Source of the DNA: Flammeovirgaceae bacterium
Lineage (GTDB): Bacteria; Bacteroidota; Bacteroidia; Cytophagales; Cyclobacteriaceae
Direction of reading: 5' to 3'
NCBI GenBank assembly: GCA_021298015.1
Contig: JAJTGY010000009.1
Span: forward strand, 1-64,000
DNA length: 64,000 nt
The notes under the pieces are model-generated. The model was not told the DNA's origin, ran no database searches, and saw only the letters and a list, made by a program, of their open reading frames with translations. Position 1 is the stretch's first letter, and each line of letters opens with the position of its first letter. Positions 11,001 to 20,038 of this stretch are shown in pieces. A program made the translations under genes and the position numbers.

Positions 11001-11112
11001 GCGGTGATCCATCTTCTGATGCTGTCACCTTGCCGGTAATCGTTCTGCCTTGTGCCCACACGAGGGAGGACATCAAAACAAAACTACTTACGAGCAGTAA
11101 AAATTTCCTCAT
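8017..11112 (-). CDS. SusC/RagA family TonB-linked outer membrane protein
   Basis: 1031 aa; signal peptide, carboxypeptidase-like domain ([41 protein letters not shown]), TonB plug [16 protein letters not shown], C-terminal beta-barrel. Confidence 0.97.
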   Translation of the reverse strand: [1031 protein letters not shown]

Positions 11113-11211
11113 AGATTAAGGTTTAGGTTCGAAATCAGGCGGTAATTTAATTGAATTTTGATGTAAGAATAACCTGCGCCTCAAAAACGCTGAAAAACAT
11201 ATTGAAAAAAC

Positions 11212-11242
11212 AAAAAAACCCACCAAAATTCGGTGGGTTTCC
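11212..11242 (-). terminator. Rho-independent terminator after rplU-rpmA
   Basis: Minus strand reads AAACCCACCGAATTTTGGTGGGTTTTTTTG. Confidence 0.85.
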
Positions 11243-11266
11243 AAATAAAATTCTGTGTTAGGCTCT

Positions 11267-11524
11267 CTACGCCTCGGCAACTACCGAAACGAACGACTTG
11301 TTCTCGCGACCTTTCTTAAAGGTAACTACACCATTCGTTAACGCGAAAAGGGTGTGATCCTTGCCCATGCCCACGCCCTTGCCGGGGTGATGCTTGGTGC
11401 CGCGCTGCCGAACAATGATGTTGCCGGCAATCACCTTCTGACCACCATATACCTTAATGCCCAGTCGCTTACTTTCCGATTCGCGGCCGTTCTTTACTTT
11501 ACCTTCACCTTTCTTATGTGCCAT
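11267..11524 (-). CDS. rpmA: 50S ribosomal protein L27
   Basis: [48 protein letters not shown]. Confidence 0.97.
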   Translation of the reverse strand: MAHKKGEGKVKNGRESESKRLGIKVYGGQKVIAGNIIVRQRGTKHHPGKGVGMGKDHTLFALTNGVVTFKKGRENKSFVSVVAEA

Positions 11525-11562
11525 ACCTTAACTTCAGATTTGCGATTTATGATTTTAAAATA

Positions 11563-11871
11563 TCAACCGATGCTTTCGATCTGCACCTTGGTGAACTGCT
11601 GACGGTGACCGTTCTTCACCGCATAGCCTTTTCTGCGCTTCTTTTTGAAAACAAAAACCTTGTTTCCTTTTACGTGCTCCAGGATCTTACCTGTTACTTT
11701 CAAACCTTTCACAGTAGGGGCGCCCACATCTACTTTGCCACCGTTATCAACCAGAAGGACTTTGTCGAAGCTCACGGCTGAGCCGGCTTCACCTTCCATT
11801 TTGGGTGCGTAGATGTACTGGTCTTTAGCCACCTTAAACTGCTTTCCGGCAATGTCTACAATTGCGTACAT
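11563..11871 (-). CDS. rplU: 50S ribosomal protein L21
   Basis: MYAIVDIAGKQFKVAKDQYIYAPKMEGEAG...KRRKGYAVKNGHRQQFTKVQIESI. Confidence 0.97.
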   Translation of the reverse strand: MYAIVDIAGKQFKVAKDQYIYAPKMEGEAGSAVSFDKVLLVDNGGKVDVGAPTVKGLKVTGKILEHVKGNKVFVFKKKRRKGYAVKNGHRQQFTKVQIESIG

Positions 11872-11897
11872 GTTTAATGGTTTTTAAAAATGGACTG

Positions 11898-11927
11898 CAA
11901 AGATAACGGAAAGAGCCCGAAACGCAA
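11898..11927 (-). promoter_or_regulatory. Bacteroidota-type promoter upstream of rplU (TTG-N19-TATCTTTG on minus strand)
   Basis: Plus strand CAAAGATA 11898-11905 and CAA 11925-11927, 19-nt spacing. Confidence 0.7.
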
Positions 11928-12269
11928 GGCATCACCCCTACTCTCGCCCAAATACCGTCTTTTTAGCCCAAAAATGCAGCTTACAACGATTTAACGGACA
12001 TCCCGATTGGTGGGGCGCACGGCCCGTGTGGGCCAATCTCAGGTCAAAAGCAAAACATGCAACCACCAGCAACGATTTGTCCAAAAATTCAGGCGAAAAA
12101 AATTCAAAAAAATTATTCAGTTCACCTGCGGACTTAGCTGCGACAGCTAAGTGGATGAGAATGAAATTACTCCGAATCGGTTGGTTGGCTTGGAAGAGCA
12201 ATGGATGGATAAGTGGCCTTCGGTCAAGCCTTTGAAGTTTATCGTTCGTTTGAAATATTTGTCTGTTTA

Positions 12270-12480
12270 GTTCGCCAAAAAAGCGAACAGGCTGCCTGAA
12301 AAAGGCAACCTGTTTGGTTTTAGTTTAGGTGAAAGAGCCCGGGACACTGCAACCATATTCAGTGTTGGCCCACAAAATCCCTCATTAGGATCACGGGGAC
12401 CAGCTAACCGGGATTTAGGTTTATAAGGGTCATTTCCCTTAAACCTAGGGGAGCGTTGCCGCGCTCCCCTTTCTTTTTTT
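12270..12480 (+). ncRNA. Candidate structured non-coding RNA of unassigned family, ending in an intrinsic terminator
   Basis: No credible ORF. Successive complementary arms: GTTCGC/GCGAAC (12270-12288), CAGGCTGCC/GGCAACCTG (12288-12312), CCCGG/CCGGG (12338-12412) enclosing ACACTG/CAGTGT (12344-12365), TAGGTTT..AAGGG/CCCTT..AAACCTA (12416-12447), then GGGGAGCG/CGCTCCCC + TTTCTTTTTTT (12448-12480). Strand uncertain: the 12288-12312 hairpin also resembles a minus-strand terminator. Confidence 0.45.
12448..12480 (+). terminator. Rho-independent terminator
   Basis: GGGGAGCGTTGCCGCGCTCCCCTTTCTTTTTTT with no recognisable gene directly upstream. Confidence 0.8.
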
Positions 12481-12794
12481 CGAGTTCGAATGTTATAGCA
12501 AATTCCCTCACGAAAAAAGAAAAAAAATAATAAATAATTTATGTTCAACCGATCTCACCTCAATTGAAAATGATTCTCTTATTACCAATGAGTTATCACA
12601 ACGGTGGATGATTTTTACCAATTTGTTGAGCGTACTCACACTTCCATATTCAATCAAGATTTCAAACCTTTGTTTCTTATCTCTTTTATTGAACACGAGC
12701 TTTTTGTTTCAAGACTAGAGAAGAAAAAAATTGACGGGGTGTACGCTCAAGCGACACCTCAGGTATAACCAAACACTAAAACGCTTTACTTCAT

Positions 12795-13781
12795 ATGAGT
12801 CAACCACTACCCGAACCGATCCTGCAGGAAAACAAGGATCGCTTCGTCCTTTTCCCCATTGCCCACCACGACATCTGGAAATTCTATAAACAGGCTGAAG
12901 CCAGTTTTTGGACGGCCGAAGAAATTGACCTCAGCCACGACCTGCGCGACTGGGCCAACCTGAATGACGGAGAGCGCCATTTTATCACCCACGTTTTGGC
13001 CTTTTTTGCCGCCAGTGACGGTATTGTGAACGAAAACCTGGCCGAGCACTTTGTGGCCGAGGTTCAGTATACGGAAGCAAAGTTTTTTTATGGCTTCCAG
13101 ATTGCCATCGAGAATATACACTCCGAGACTTACTCTTTATTAATAGACACCTACGTAAAAGACCCGGTGGAGAAGGATCGCCTTTTCCACGCTATCGAAA
13201 CGATGGATTGTGTGAAGCGGAAAGCCGATTGGGCGTTGCGCTGGATTTCCCAGGGGAGCTTCCAGGAGCGTCTCATCGCCTTCGCAGCGGTAGAGGGCAT
13301 TTTCTTCTCCGGCTCGTTCTGTTCCATCTTTTGGTTGAAAAAACGCGGGCTCATGCCGGGACTCAGCTTCTCGAACGAATTGATTTCCAGGGACGAAGGG
13401 TTGCATTGCGATTTCGCCTGCCACCTGTACACCCAACATGTGGCAAATAAGTTGCCCAAGGAGCGTGTCATTGAGATCATCAAAGATGCCGTGGAGATTG
13501 AAAAAGAGTTTGTGACGGATGCCTTGCCGGTAAATCTTATTGGCATGAACTCCGTGCAAATGTGCCAGTACATTGAGTACGTAGCCGACCGCCTGATTAA
13601 CGAACTCGTAGGCGAAAAGGTGTACGGTGCGACCAACCCGTTCGACTTCATGGACATGATCAGCCTGCGCGGAAAGACCAATTTCTTCGAAAAACGCGTG
13701 GCCGAATACCAGAAAGCCGGTGTGATGAAAAGCACGGAAAAAGAAAGTGCTCCGAAGTTTTCACTGAACGAGGATTTTTAA
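12795..13781 (+). CDS. nrdB: Ribonucleoside-diphosphate reductase, beta (small) subunit, class I
   Basis: [30 protein letters not shown]...; RNR small subunit motifs; followed by nrdA. Confidence 0.96.
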   Translation: MSQPLPEPILQENKDRFVLFPIAHHDIWKFYKQAEASFWTAEEIDLSHDLRDWANLNDGERHFITHVLAFFAASDGIVNENLAEHFVAEVQYTEAKFFYGFQIAIENIHSETYSLLIDTYVKDPVEKDRLFHAIETMDCVKRKADWALRWISQGSFQERLIAFAAVEGIFFSGSFCSIFWLKKRGLMPGLSFSNELISRDEGLHCDFACHLYTQHVANKLPKERVIEIIKDAVEIEKEFVTDALPVNLIGMNSVQMCQYIEYVADRLINELVGEKVYGATNPFDFMDMISLRGKTNFFEKRVAEYQKAGVMKSTEKESAPKFSLNEDF

Positions 13782-13830
13782 TACTTTCGAAAACATTTTT
13801 TAAACTTTTTTTACCACAACCTTCTAACTC

Positions 13831-16299
13831 ATGCTCGTAGTAAAACGTGACGGACATCGGGAGTCCGTAAAGTTTGACAAGATCACGGCCCGTATTGAAA
13901 AACTCTGCTACGGTTTAGATCCCAACTTTGTCAACCCGGTAGAGGTGGCCATGAAAGTGATCAACGGCTTGTATGATGGCGTATCTACGCAAGAACTGGA
14001 CAATCTCGCAGCGGAAATTGCCGCTACGATGACCACCCGGCACCCTGACTTTGCCAAGCTGGCAGCCCGCATTGCCGTAAGTAACCTCCACAAGGTTACC
14101 AGCAAATCGTTCTCCAGCACCATGAAACGGCTCTACACGTATGTAGATCCGAAAACCGGTCAGAATGCCCCGCTTATCTCCAGAGAAACCTGGAAAGTTA
14201 TTCACGAGCATGCGGCTGAACTGGACGAGGCTATTCTCTATGACCGCGACTTCAGCTACGACTACTTTGGCTTCAAAACGCTGGAGCGTTCGTACCTGAT
14301 GAAGATCGACAACAAAGTGGTGGAGCGCCCGCAGCATTTATTGATGCGCGTAGCCGTGGGTATCCACGGGGAAGATATTCCCGCAGCCATTGAAACCTAC
14401 AATCTGTTGTCGGAGAAATGGTTTACCCACGCCACGCCCACACTGTTCAATGCCGGCACGCCAAGGCCCCAACTGTCGAGCTGCTTCCTGTTAACGATGA
14501 AGGATGACAGCATTGATGGAATTTATGATACGTTGAAGAACTGTGCAAAAATTTCGCAGAGTGCCGGGGGCATTGGCCTCAGCATTCACAATGTGCGCGC
14601 CAAAGGGTCGTATATTAAAGGTACAGGCGGCACCAGCAACGGCATTGTGCCCATGCTGCGCAATTTTGACATGACGGCCCGCTATGTCGATCAGGGTGGA
14701 GGCAAGCGCAAAGGAAGCTTTGCCATTTACCTGGAACCCTGGCATGCTGACATTTTCGATTTCCTGGAATTGAAAAAGAACCACGGCAAAGAAGAATTGC
14801 GTGCCCGCGATTTGTTCTACGCCCTCTGGATTCCCGATCTGTTTATGAAGCGGATCGAAAACAACGAGATGTGGTCACTTTTCTGCCCCAACGAAGCACC
14901 CGGTCTGGCCGATTGCTATGGCGAGGAGTTTGAGCGTTTGTACGAAAAGTACGAGAAGGAAGGCAAGTTCCGCAAACAGGTAAAGGCTCAGGATCTGTGG
15001 TTCGAGATTCTGGAATCGCAGATTGAAACCGGCACCCCGTACATGCTGTACAAAGATGCCGCCAACAAAAAATCAAACCAGAAAAACCTGGGTACGATTA
15101 AGAGCAGCAACCTGTGTACGGAAATCATCGAATACACCTCATCCGATGAAATTGCCGTGTGCAATCTGGCGTCTATCGCGCTACCCAAGTTTGTAACAGA
15201 AGACGGAAAATTCGATCATCAGAAGTTGTACGAAATCACGAAAGTGGTAACCCGCAACCTGAACAAGGTGATCGATATCAACTTCTACCCGGTACAAGAG
15301 GCCCGCAACAGCAACATGCGGCACCGCCCGATCGGCATCGGTATACAAGGATTAGCAGATGCGTTCATCCTGCTGCGCATGCCGTTTGATTCACCCGAGG
15401 CGCGCGGCCTGAATGAGGACATTCACGAGACCATTTACTTCGCAGCCATGGAGGCTTCGATGGAGTTGTCCAAAATCAATGGCCCGTATGAAACCTTCAA
15501 GGGTTCACCGGTGAGCAAGGGCATTTTCCAATTCGACATGTGGGGTGTTACGCCTAAGAGCAACCGCTGGAACTGGGAACAACTGAAGCAGGACGTAAAA
15601 CAATACGGTGTGCGCAACTCCCTGTTGCTGGCACCGATGCCTACCGCATCGACTTCGCAAATTCTGGGTAACAACGAGTGCTTTGAGCCGTATACGAGCA
15701 ACGTCTATACCCGCAGAACACTTTCGGGTGAGTTCATCGTGGCAAACAAACACCTGATGAAGGATCTGATCAGTCTCGGCTTGTGGAGCGAAACCATGCG
15801 CCAGAAGCTGATTTCGACCAACGGTTCGGTGCAACCCATTGCCGAGATTCCGCAAAACATCAAGGACATCTACAAGACGGTGTGGGAGATTTCGCAGAAG
15901 GCGATCATTGACATGAGTGCCGACCGCGGAGCCTACATCTGCCAGAGTCAGAGCTTGAACATTCACCTGACGGATGCCAACTTCGGCAAGCTGACGTCTA
16001 TGCATTTCTATGCGTGGAAGAAAGGCTTGAAAACCGGCATGTATTACTTACGCACGAACGCAGCCGCGGATGCCATCAAGTTTACGCTCGATAAATCCGC
16101 GCTCACGCAGCCCCAGGCGGCCACGGCAGCCGTGGCAGCTCCGGCCGCTGAAGTGGCGGCTGTAGCCCAACCCGTGGTGACCGAAGTTCAACAGCAATTG
16201 AACTACGAAGCCCGCCCGGTGGCCAGCTACGAGCAAAAGTTGGCCGACATGGCCTGCTCGCTGGATAATCCGGATGCCTGCGAGGCTTGCGGAAGCTAA
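13831..16299 (+). CDS. nrdA: Ribonucleoside-diphosphate reductase, alpha (large) subunit, class I
   Basis: N-terminal ATP-cone ([20 protein letters not shown]), [43 protein letters not shown]-terminal CEACGS. Confidence 0.97.
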   Translation: MLVVKRDGHRESVKFDKITARIEKLCYGLDPNFVNPVEVAMKVINGLYDGVSTQELDNLAAEIAATMTTRHPDFAKLAARIAVSNLHKVTSKSFSSTMKRLYTYVDPKTGQNAPLISRETWKVIHEHAAELDEAILYDRDFSYDYFGFKTLERSYLMKIDNKVVERPQHLLMRVAVGIHGEDIPAAIETYNLLSEKWFTHATPTLFNAGTPRPQLSSCFLLTMKDDSIDGIYDTLKNCAKISQSAGGIGLSIHNVRAKGSYIKGTGGTSNGIVPMLRNFDMTARYVDQGGGKRKGSFAIYLEPWHADIFDFLELKKNHGKEELRARDLFYALWIPDLFMKRIENNEMWSLFCPNEAPGLADCYGEEFERLYEKYEKEGKFRKQVKAQDLWFEILESQIETGTPYMLYKDAANKKSNQKNLGTIKSSNLCTEIIEYTSSDEIAVCNLASIALPKFVTEDGKFDHQKLYEITKVVTRNLNKVIDINFYPVQEARNSNMRHRPIGIGIQGLADAFILLRMPFDSPEARGLNEDIHETIYFAAMEASMELSKINGPYETFKGSPVSKGIFQFDMWGVTPKSNRWNWEQLKQDVKQYGVRNSLLLAPMPTASTSQILGNNECFEPYTSNVYTRRTLSGEFIVANKHLMKDLISLGLWSETMRQKLISTNGSVQPIAEIPQNIKDIYKTVWEISQKAIIDMSADRGAYICQSQSLNIHLTDANFGKLTSMHFYAWKKGLKTGMYYLRTNAAADAIKFTLDKSALTQPQAATAAVAAPAAEVAAVAQPVVTEVQQQLNYEARPVASYEQKLADMACSLDNPDACEACGS

Positions 16300-16314
16300 G
16301 ATTCGAAAACTTAA

Positions 16315-16347
16315 AAGGGCGTTCTCATTTTTGGGAACGCCTTTTTC
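16315..16347 (+). terminator. Rho-independent terminator after nrdA
   Basis: AAGGGCGTTCTCATTTTTGGGAACGCCTTTTTC. Confidence 0.85.
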
Positions 16348-16647
16348 AGGTCTTTGAAAAATAAAAAAACCAGACTGATTGCTCAGCTGGTTTCTGATTT
16401 GAAATCCCACAAGACTTACCATCTTGAGGTTCTTTCTTTTGAATTCGACACTTAAAAATAAGAATTGTTTTCAAATCACAAACCGCCTTTCAAAAAATCA
16501 GTCAAATATTAGGGATGTTGGTCTCATCTCGACATTAAATCACTAGAAAGGTATCTCTTCCGTCATTTTATTTTGATTGCCACCTTCAACAAGGTCGAAG
16601 GGAAGGCTTTTGCTTACAGAATTCAAAAAATTTTAATTAAAACCAGA

Positions 16648-17323
16648 ATGACAAAGACTAATACCAAGGCCAAAATTTCGGCCAACAAATTAGGCGAGTA
16701 TATCGATTCGCTCCCACATAGACGGAAGAATTGTAAAGGATCAAAAGTACCCCAAGGGTTATGTTGTCACTCGATATCAGGGAGCCAAAAAAACAATAAT
16801 TGACTTTTTCGTAAACGGTAAAGGTGACAAGCAGAAAATCAAAACAGAGATCGAGAGACTCATTGTTAGATCCTATGAAAAAACAGCCTTTCAGAGGCAG
16901 GATAATGAACTTTCGATAAAGGCCCTGCAGATTTTCGCCTCCTTTAAAATACCGAAGGTAGCACCCTACACGACATCCAAGTTTGAGTCTAATCTCAATA
17001 AGTTGGTAATCGCTGGAGTTGATGTTTCAATTCAACCAGATATACTAATCAAGGGGACGATTCGAGGCCGGGAGTTTATTGGAGCGATAAAAATCCACAT
17101 TTCGAAACAGAATCCACTAAGTCAGACATCGGGAAAATATGTCGCTGCCTTGATCCATAAATTCTTGGAAACAAGTTACCAGGTAAAGGTGAGGCCCGAA
17201 TTTTGCATTTCGCTTGATATTTTTACCGGAGACTATTTCACAGCCACCAGATCTTTCAAGTCCCTCAGAAGAGACTTGGAGGCTGCCTGTGAGGAAATTA
17301 GATTACTCTGGGATAAGTTGTGA
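16648..17323 (+). pseudogene. Conserved hypothetical protein disrupted by a single +1 frameshift
   Basis: Frame 1 gives MTKTNTKAKISANKLGEYIDSLPHRR; skipping one A at about 16726 continues as RIVKDQKYPKGYVVTRYQGAKKTIIDFFVNGKGDKQKIKTEIERL...VRPEFCISLDIFTGDYFTATRSFKSLRRDLEAACEEIRLLWDKL*. Otherwise open to 17323. Confidence 0.75.
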
Positions 17324-17337
17324 GACAATAAGTGATA

Positions 17338-17363
17338 AGCCCCGCGATTGCGGGGCTTTTTTA
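17338..17363. terminator. Rho-independent terminator between convergent genes
   Basis: AGCCCCGCGATTGCGGGGCTTTTTTA. Confidence 0.85.
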
Positions 17364-17368
17364 TTGGC

Positions 17369-17962
17369 TCAACCCGGGGGCAACAGTTTCTTCAAATCCA
17401 ACTCAAAGCCCGGCAACACATCCTCCCCGTCCAGTCGTTGTTCGAAATCAACATGCTTGGTTCCAAATCCCGGCTTGAAAACATAAGCTTGCTTTTCAAC
17501 AGGATCAACAAGCCAGGCAAGTTGACAGCCATTCTTAATCCACTCTCCCATTTTCAATTTCAGTTGGGGCAGAGCGTCTGATGTTGAGCGTACCTCGATT
17601 ACAAAATCGGGACACAATGGGGGAAATTGCCGCTTCTGCTCATCGGTGAGCGAATCCCAACGGGGTTTGCTGACAAAGGCCGCATCCGGAGATCGCATTG
17701 ATTTATCAGGCAATCGAAATCCACCCGAAGCATCGAAGCCGTAGCCCAGTGCCTCATTAGCGAAAACCCAGTTGGCAAACTGATGGTACACTTTCAAGTG
17801 AACATTTGACGAAAAACCTCCTGACGGGGACATAATCAACAAGTTACCGTTTGAATCCCGCTCAATATGAAGATCAGGGTTAGCGGAGCAAAATTCAAAC
17901 AGCTCGTTATCGCTAAACCGGTTTTGAACTGGGAACGTAAGCACAAACTGATCCATACACAA
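17369..17962 (-). CDS. Uma2 family endonuclease (DUF820)
   Basis: LHIERDSNGNLLIMSPSGG...SPDAAFVSKPRWDSL...PDFVIEVRSTSDALPQLKLKMGEWIKNGCQLAWLVDP, typical Uma2 PD-(D/E)XK layout. Confidence 0.9.
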   Translation of the reverse strand: MCMDQFVLTFPVQNRFSDNELFEFCSANPDLHIERDSNGNLLIMSPSGGFSSNVHLKVYHQFANWVFANEALGYGFDASGGFRLPDKSMRSPDAAFVSKPRWDSLTDEQKRQFPPLCPDFVIEVRSTSDALPQLKLKMGEWIKNGCQLAWLVDPVEKQAYVFKPGFGTKHVDFEQRLDGEDVLPGFELDLKKLLPPG

Positions 17963-17982
17963 ACAAAGTTAGTAAAGGGAAT

Positions 17983-19875
17983 TCAAATTACCCCCTGCTT
18001 AATTTCCTCCACCACCCCGGGGTCAAGCAGCGTAGTGATGTCACCCAGGTTAGATGTATCCCCTTCGGCAATCTTGCGCAAAATTCTGCGCATGATTTTG
18101 CCGCTGCGCGTTTTGGGCAGGCCGGTGACAAACTGAATTTTATCGGGTTTGGCAATGGGTCCGATGATTTTGGACACCAGGTCGCGTATTTCGTTGCGCA
18201 GGTGCGCTGGCTCATGAACCGGGTCATAGGTAACCACAAAGGCATAAATGCCTTGACCTTTAATGTCATGCGGGAAGCCCACCACCGCGGTTTCGCACAC
18301 GGCTGAGTGCTCGTCCACGGCACTCTCGATTTCGGCCGTGCCCAGGTTGTGGCCACTTACAATGATGATGTCATCCACGCGGCCAGTGATGCGGTAGTTG
18401 CCGTCTTTATCGCGCTTCGCACCATCGCCTGTAAAGTAATGGCCGGGAAAGGTTGAAAAATAAGTATCGCGGAAACGCTGATGATCGCCATAAATGGTAC
18501 GCGCGATGGATGGCCAGGGAAATTTGAGCACGAGACGACCTTCGGCCTCAGGTGTGGTTACTTCGTTGCCCTGCTCGTCCATAATGGCGGGCTGCACTCC
18601 GGGCAGGGGCTGCGTGGCATATGCTGGAATAAGCTTGGTGATGCCGGCAATGGGAGAAATCAGAATGCCACCCGTCTCCGTTTGCCACCAGGTGTCAACA
18701 ATCGGACATCGGCCTTTGCCGATGTTGTCATGATACCAATGCCAGGCCTCCTCGTTGATCGGTTCGCCTACCGTACCTAACGAGTGCAAAGAATCCAATC
18801 TATGCCGCTCAACAAAACTGACCGGTGCTTTTTCCAGCGAGCGAATAGCCGTTGGCGCGGTATAAAAAATATTCACGCCATGCCGATCGACCACTTGCCA
18901 GAACCGACCCCAGTCGGGCCACGAAGGCACACCCTCGAACATAACGGTGGTGGCGCCTGACGATAACGGGCCGTAAAGAATGTACGAGTGGCCCGTGATC
19001 CAACCCACATCGGCTGTGCACCAATAGACCTGCCCGGGTTGATATTGAAACACCGTTTGGAAGGTATAGCTGGTATACACCGCGTAGCCACCGCAGGTGT
19101 GAACCATGCCTTTTGGCTTGCCGGTGGACCCTGAGGTGTAAAGAATAAACAGCAGGTCTTCGGCATCCATTTCCTCCGCTGCGCAGGCGGGAGCCATTTG
19201 GCCAACAGCATGTTGCCACCAGATGTCACGCCCGGGCTTCATGTGCGGCTTGCTGAACAAGCGCTCGGCCACCACCACGCGTTCCACAGAGGGGCAGCGC
19301 TCCAGCGCTTCATCAACAATAGCTTTTAGGTTGATCGTTTTATCACCGCGGTAGGCGCCATCGGCCGTCAGCACCATCTTACAACCGGCATCGTTGATGC
19401 GATCCACCAGCGAGCCGGCCGAAAAGCCCGCAAATACAACGGAGTGCACCGCGCCAATTCGCGCACACGCCAGCATGGCATAGGCCACCTCGGGAATCAT
19501 GGGCATGTAGATACACACCCGATCTCCTTTTTTAATCCCTTGCGCCCGCAACATATTAGCCACACGGCACACCTGCTGATGCAACTGGGCATAGGTTATG
19601 GTAAGGGAATCATCATTGGGGTTGTTCGGCTCCCAGATAATCGCGGGCTGATTGCCTTTCGTGGCGAGATGGCGGTCAATACAATTTTCGGTAATGTTCA
19701 GTTTGCCTCCGATAAACCATTTTACTTCCGGTTTGTGAAAATCCCACTCCAGCACCCTATCCCACCGCTTGCGCCAGGTGAGCCCGCTGGCTATGACTGA
19801 CCAGAAGTCTTCCGGATTGGTAATGGCCTGTTGACAAGCCGAGTGGTACTCCGATATTGAGCGCACGATGTTCAT
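17983..19875 (-). CDS. acs: Acetate--CoA ligase (acetyl-CoA synthetase)
   Basis: YTSGSTGKPKGMVHTCGGY, VDTWWQTETGG, C-terminal LPKTRSGKIMRRILRKIAEGD; start MNIVRSISEYHSACQQ at 19875. Confidence 0.95.
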   Translation of the reverse strand: MNIVRSISEYHSACQQAITNPEDFWSVIASGLTWRKRWDRVLEWDFHKPEVKWFIGGKLNITENCIDRHLATKGNQPAIIWEPNNPNDDSLTITYAQLHQQVCRVANMLRAQGIKKGDRVCIYMPMIPEVAYAMLACARIGAVHSVVFAGFSAGSLVDRINDAGCKMVLTADGAYRGDKTINLKAIVDEALERCPSVERVVVAERLFSKPHMKPGRDIWWQHAVGQMAPACAAEEMDAEDLLFILYTSGSTGKPKGMVHTCGGYAVYTSYTFQTVFQYQPGQVYWCTADVGWITGHSYILYGPLSSGATTVMFEGVPSWPDWGRFWQVVDRHGVNIFYTAPTAIRSLEKAPVSFVERHRLDSLHSLGTVGEPINEEAWHWYHDNIGKGRCPIVDTWWQTETGGILISPIAGITKLIPAYATQPLPGVQPAIMDEQGNEVTTPEAEGRLVLKFPWPSIARTIYGDHQRFRDTYFSTFPGHYFTGDGAKRDKDGNYRITGRVDDIIIVSGHNLGTAEIESAVDEHSAVCETAVVGFPHDIKGQGIYAFVVTYDPVHEPAHLRNEIRDLVSKIIGPIAKPDKIQFVTGLPKTRSGKIMRRILRKIAEGDTSNLGDITTLLDPGVVEEIKQGVI

Positions 19876-20038
19876 AGAAGACAGATAATGAAGAAAGATA
19901 GTGAACTTTCCATTGAATTTCAAAAACCGGCCAGGGATGGAGCGGTATGTCTGAGCCCGAAATGGGGAGTGCGGTTGGTGGCGAGTAGCGACAGCCCAGC
20001 CCGATGCCGCGCTTGCGGCTGAGGGGGCCGCCAAAAAA

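Noticed and set aside
12134-12152. CTTAGCTGCGACAGCTAAG perfect hairpin upstream of rplU
   Set aside because: Clean 8-bp stem but no T tract, partner motif or gene context to assign a role; single short palindromes occur by chance.
12320-12412. Cobalamin riboswitch upstream of nrdBA
   Set aside because: Only short GGTGAAA / CACTGCAAC resemblance; no B12-box (AGCCAGGAGACCTGCC-like) sequence, so not called as a riboswitch.
11938-12548. Several 69-93 aa ORFs in the rplU-nrdB gap (11938-12201 -, 12026-12235 +, 12267-12548 -)
   Set aside because: Composition unlike protein and one overlaps the hairpin-rich/terminator region; most likely spurious.
12508-12696. 62-aa minus-strand ORF between the candidate ncRNA and nrdB
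   Set aside because: AT-rich, no recognisable family and overlaps the inverted-repeat region; cannot be supported as a gene without homologues.
13140-16422. Long antisense ORFs over nrdB/nrdA (e.g. 13151-13735, 15505-16005)
   Set aside because: Antisense shadows of strongly supported nrdBA coding sequence.
17369-17962. Uma2 endonuclease as part of a defence island
   Set aside because: Isolated; neighbours are acs and the frameshifted conserved gene, with no restriction, Cas or abortive-infection genes.
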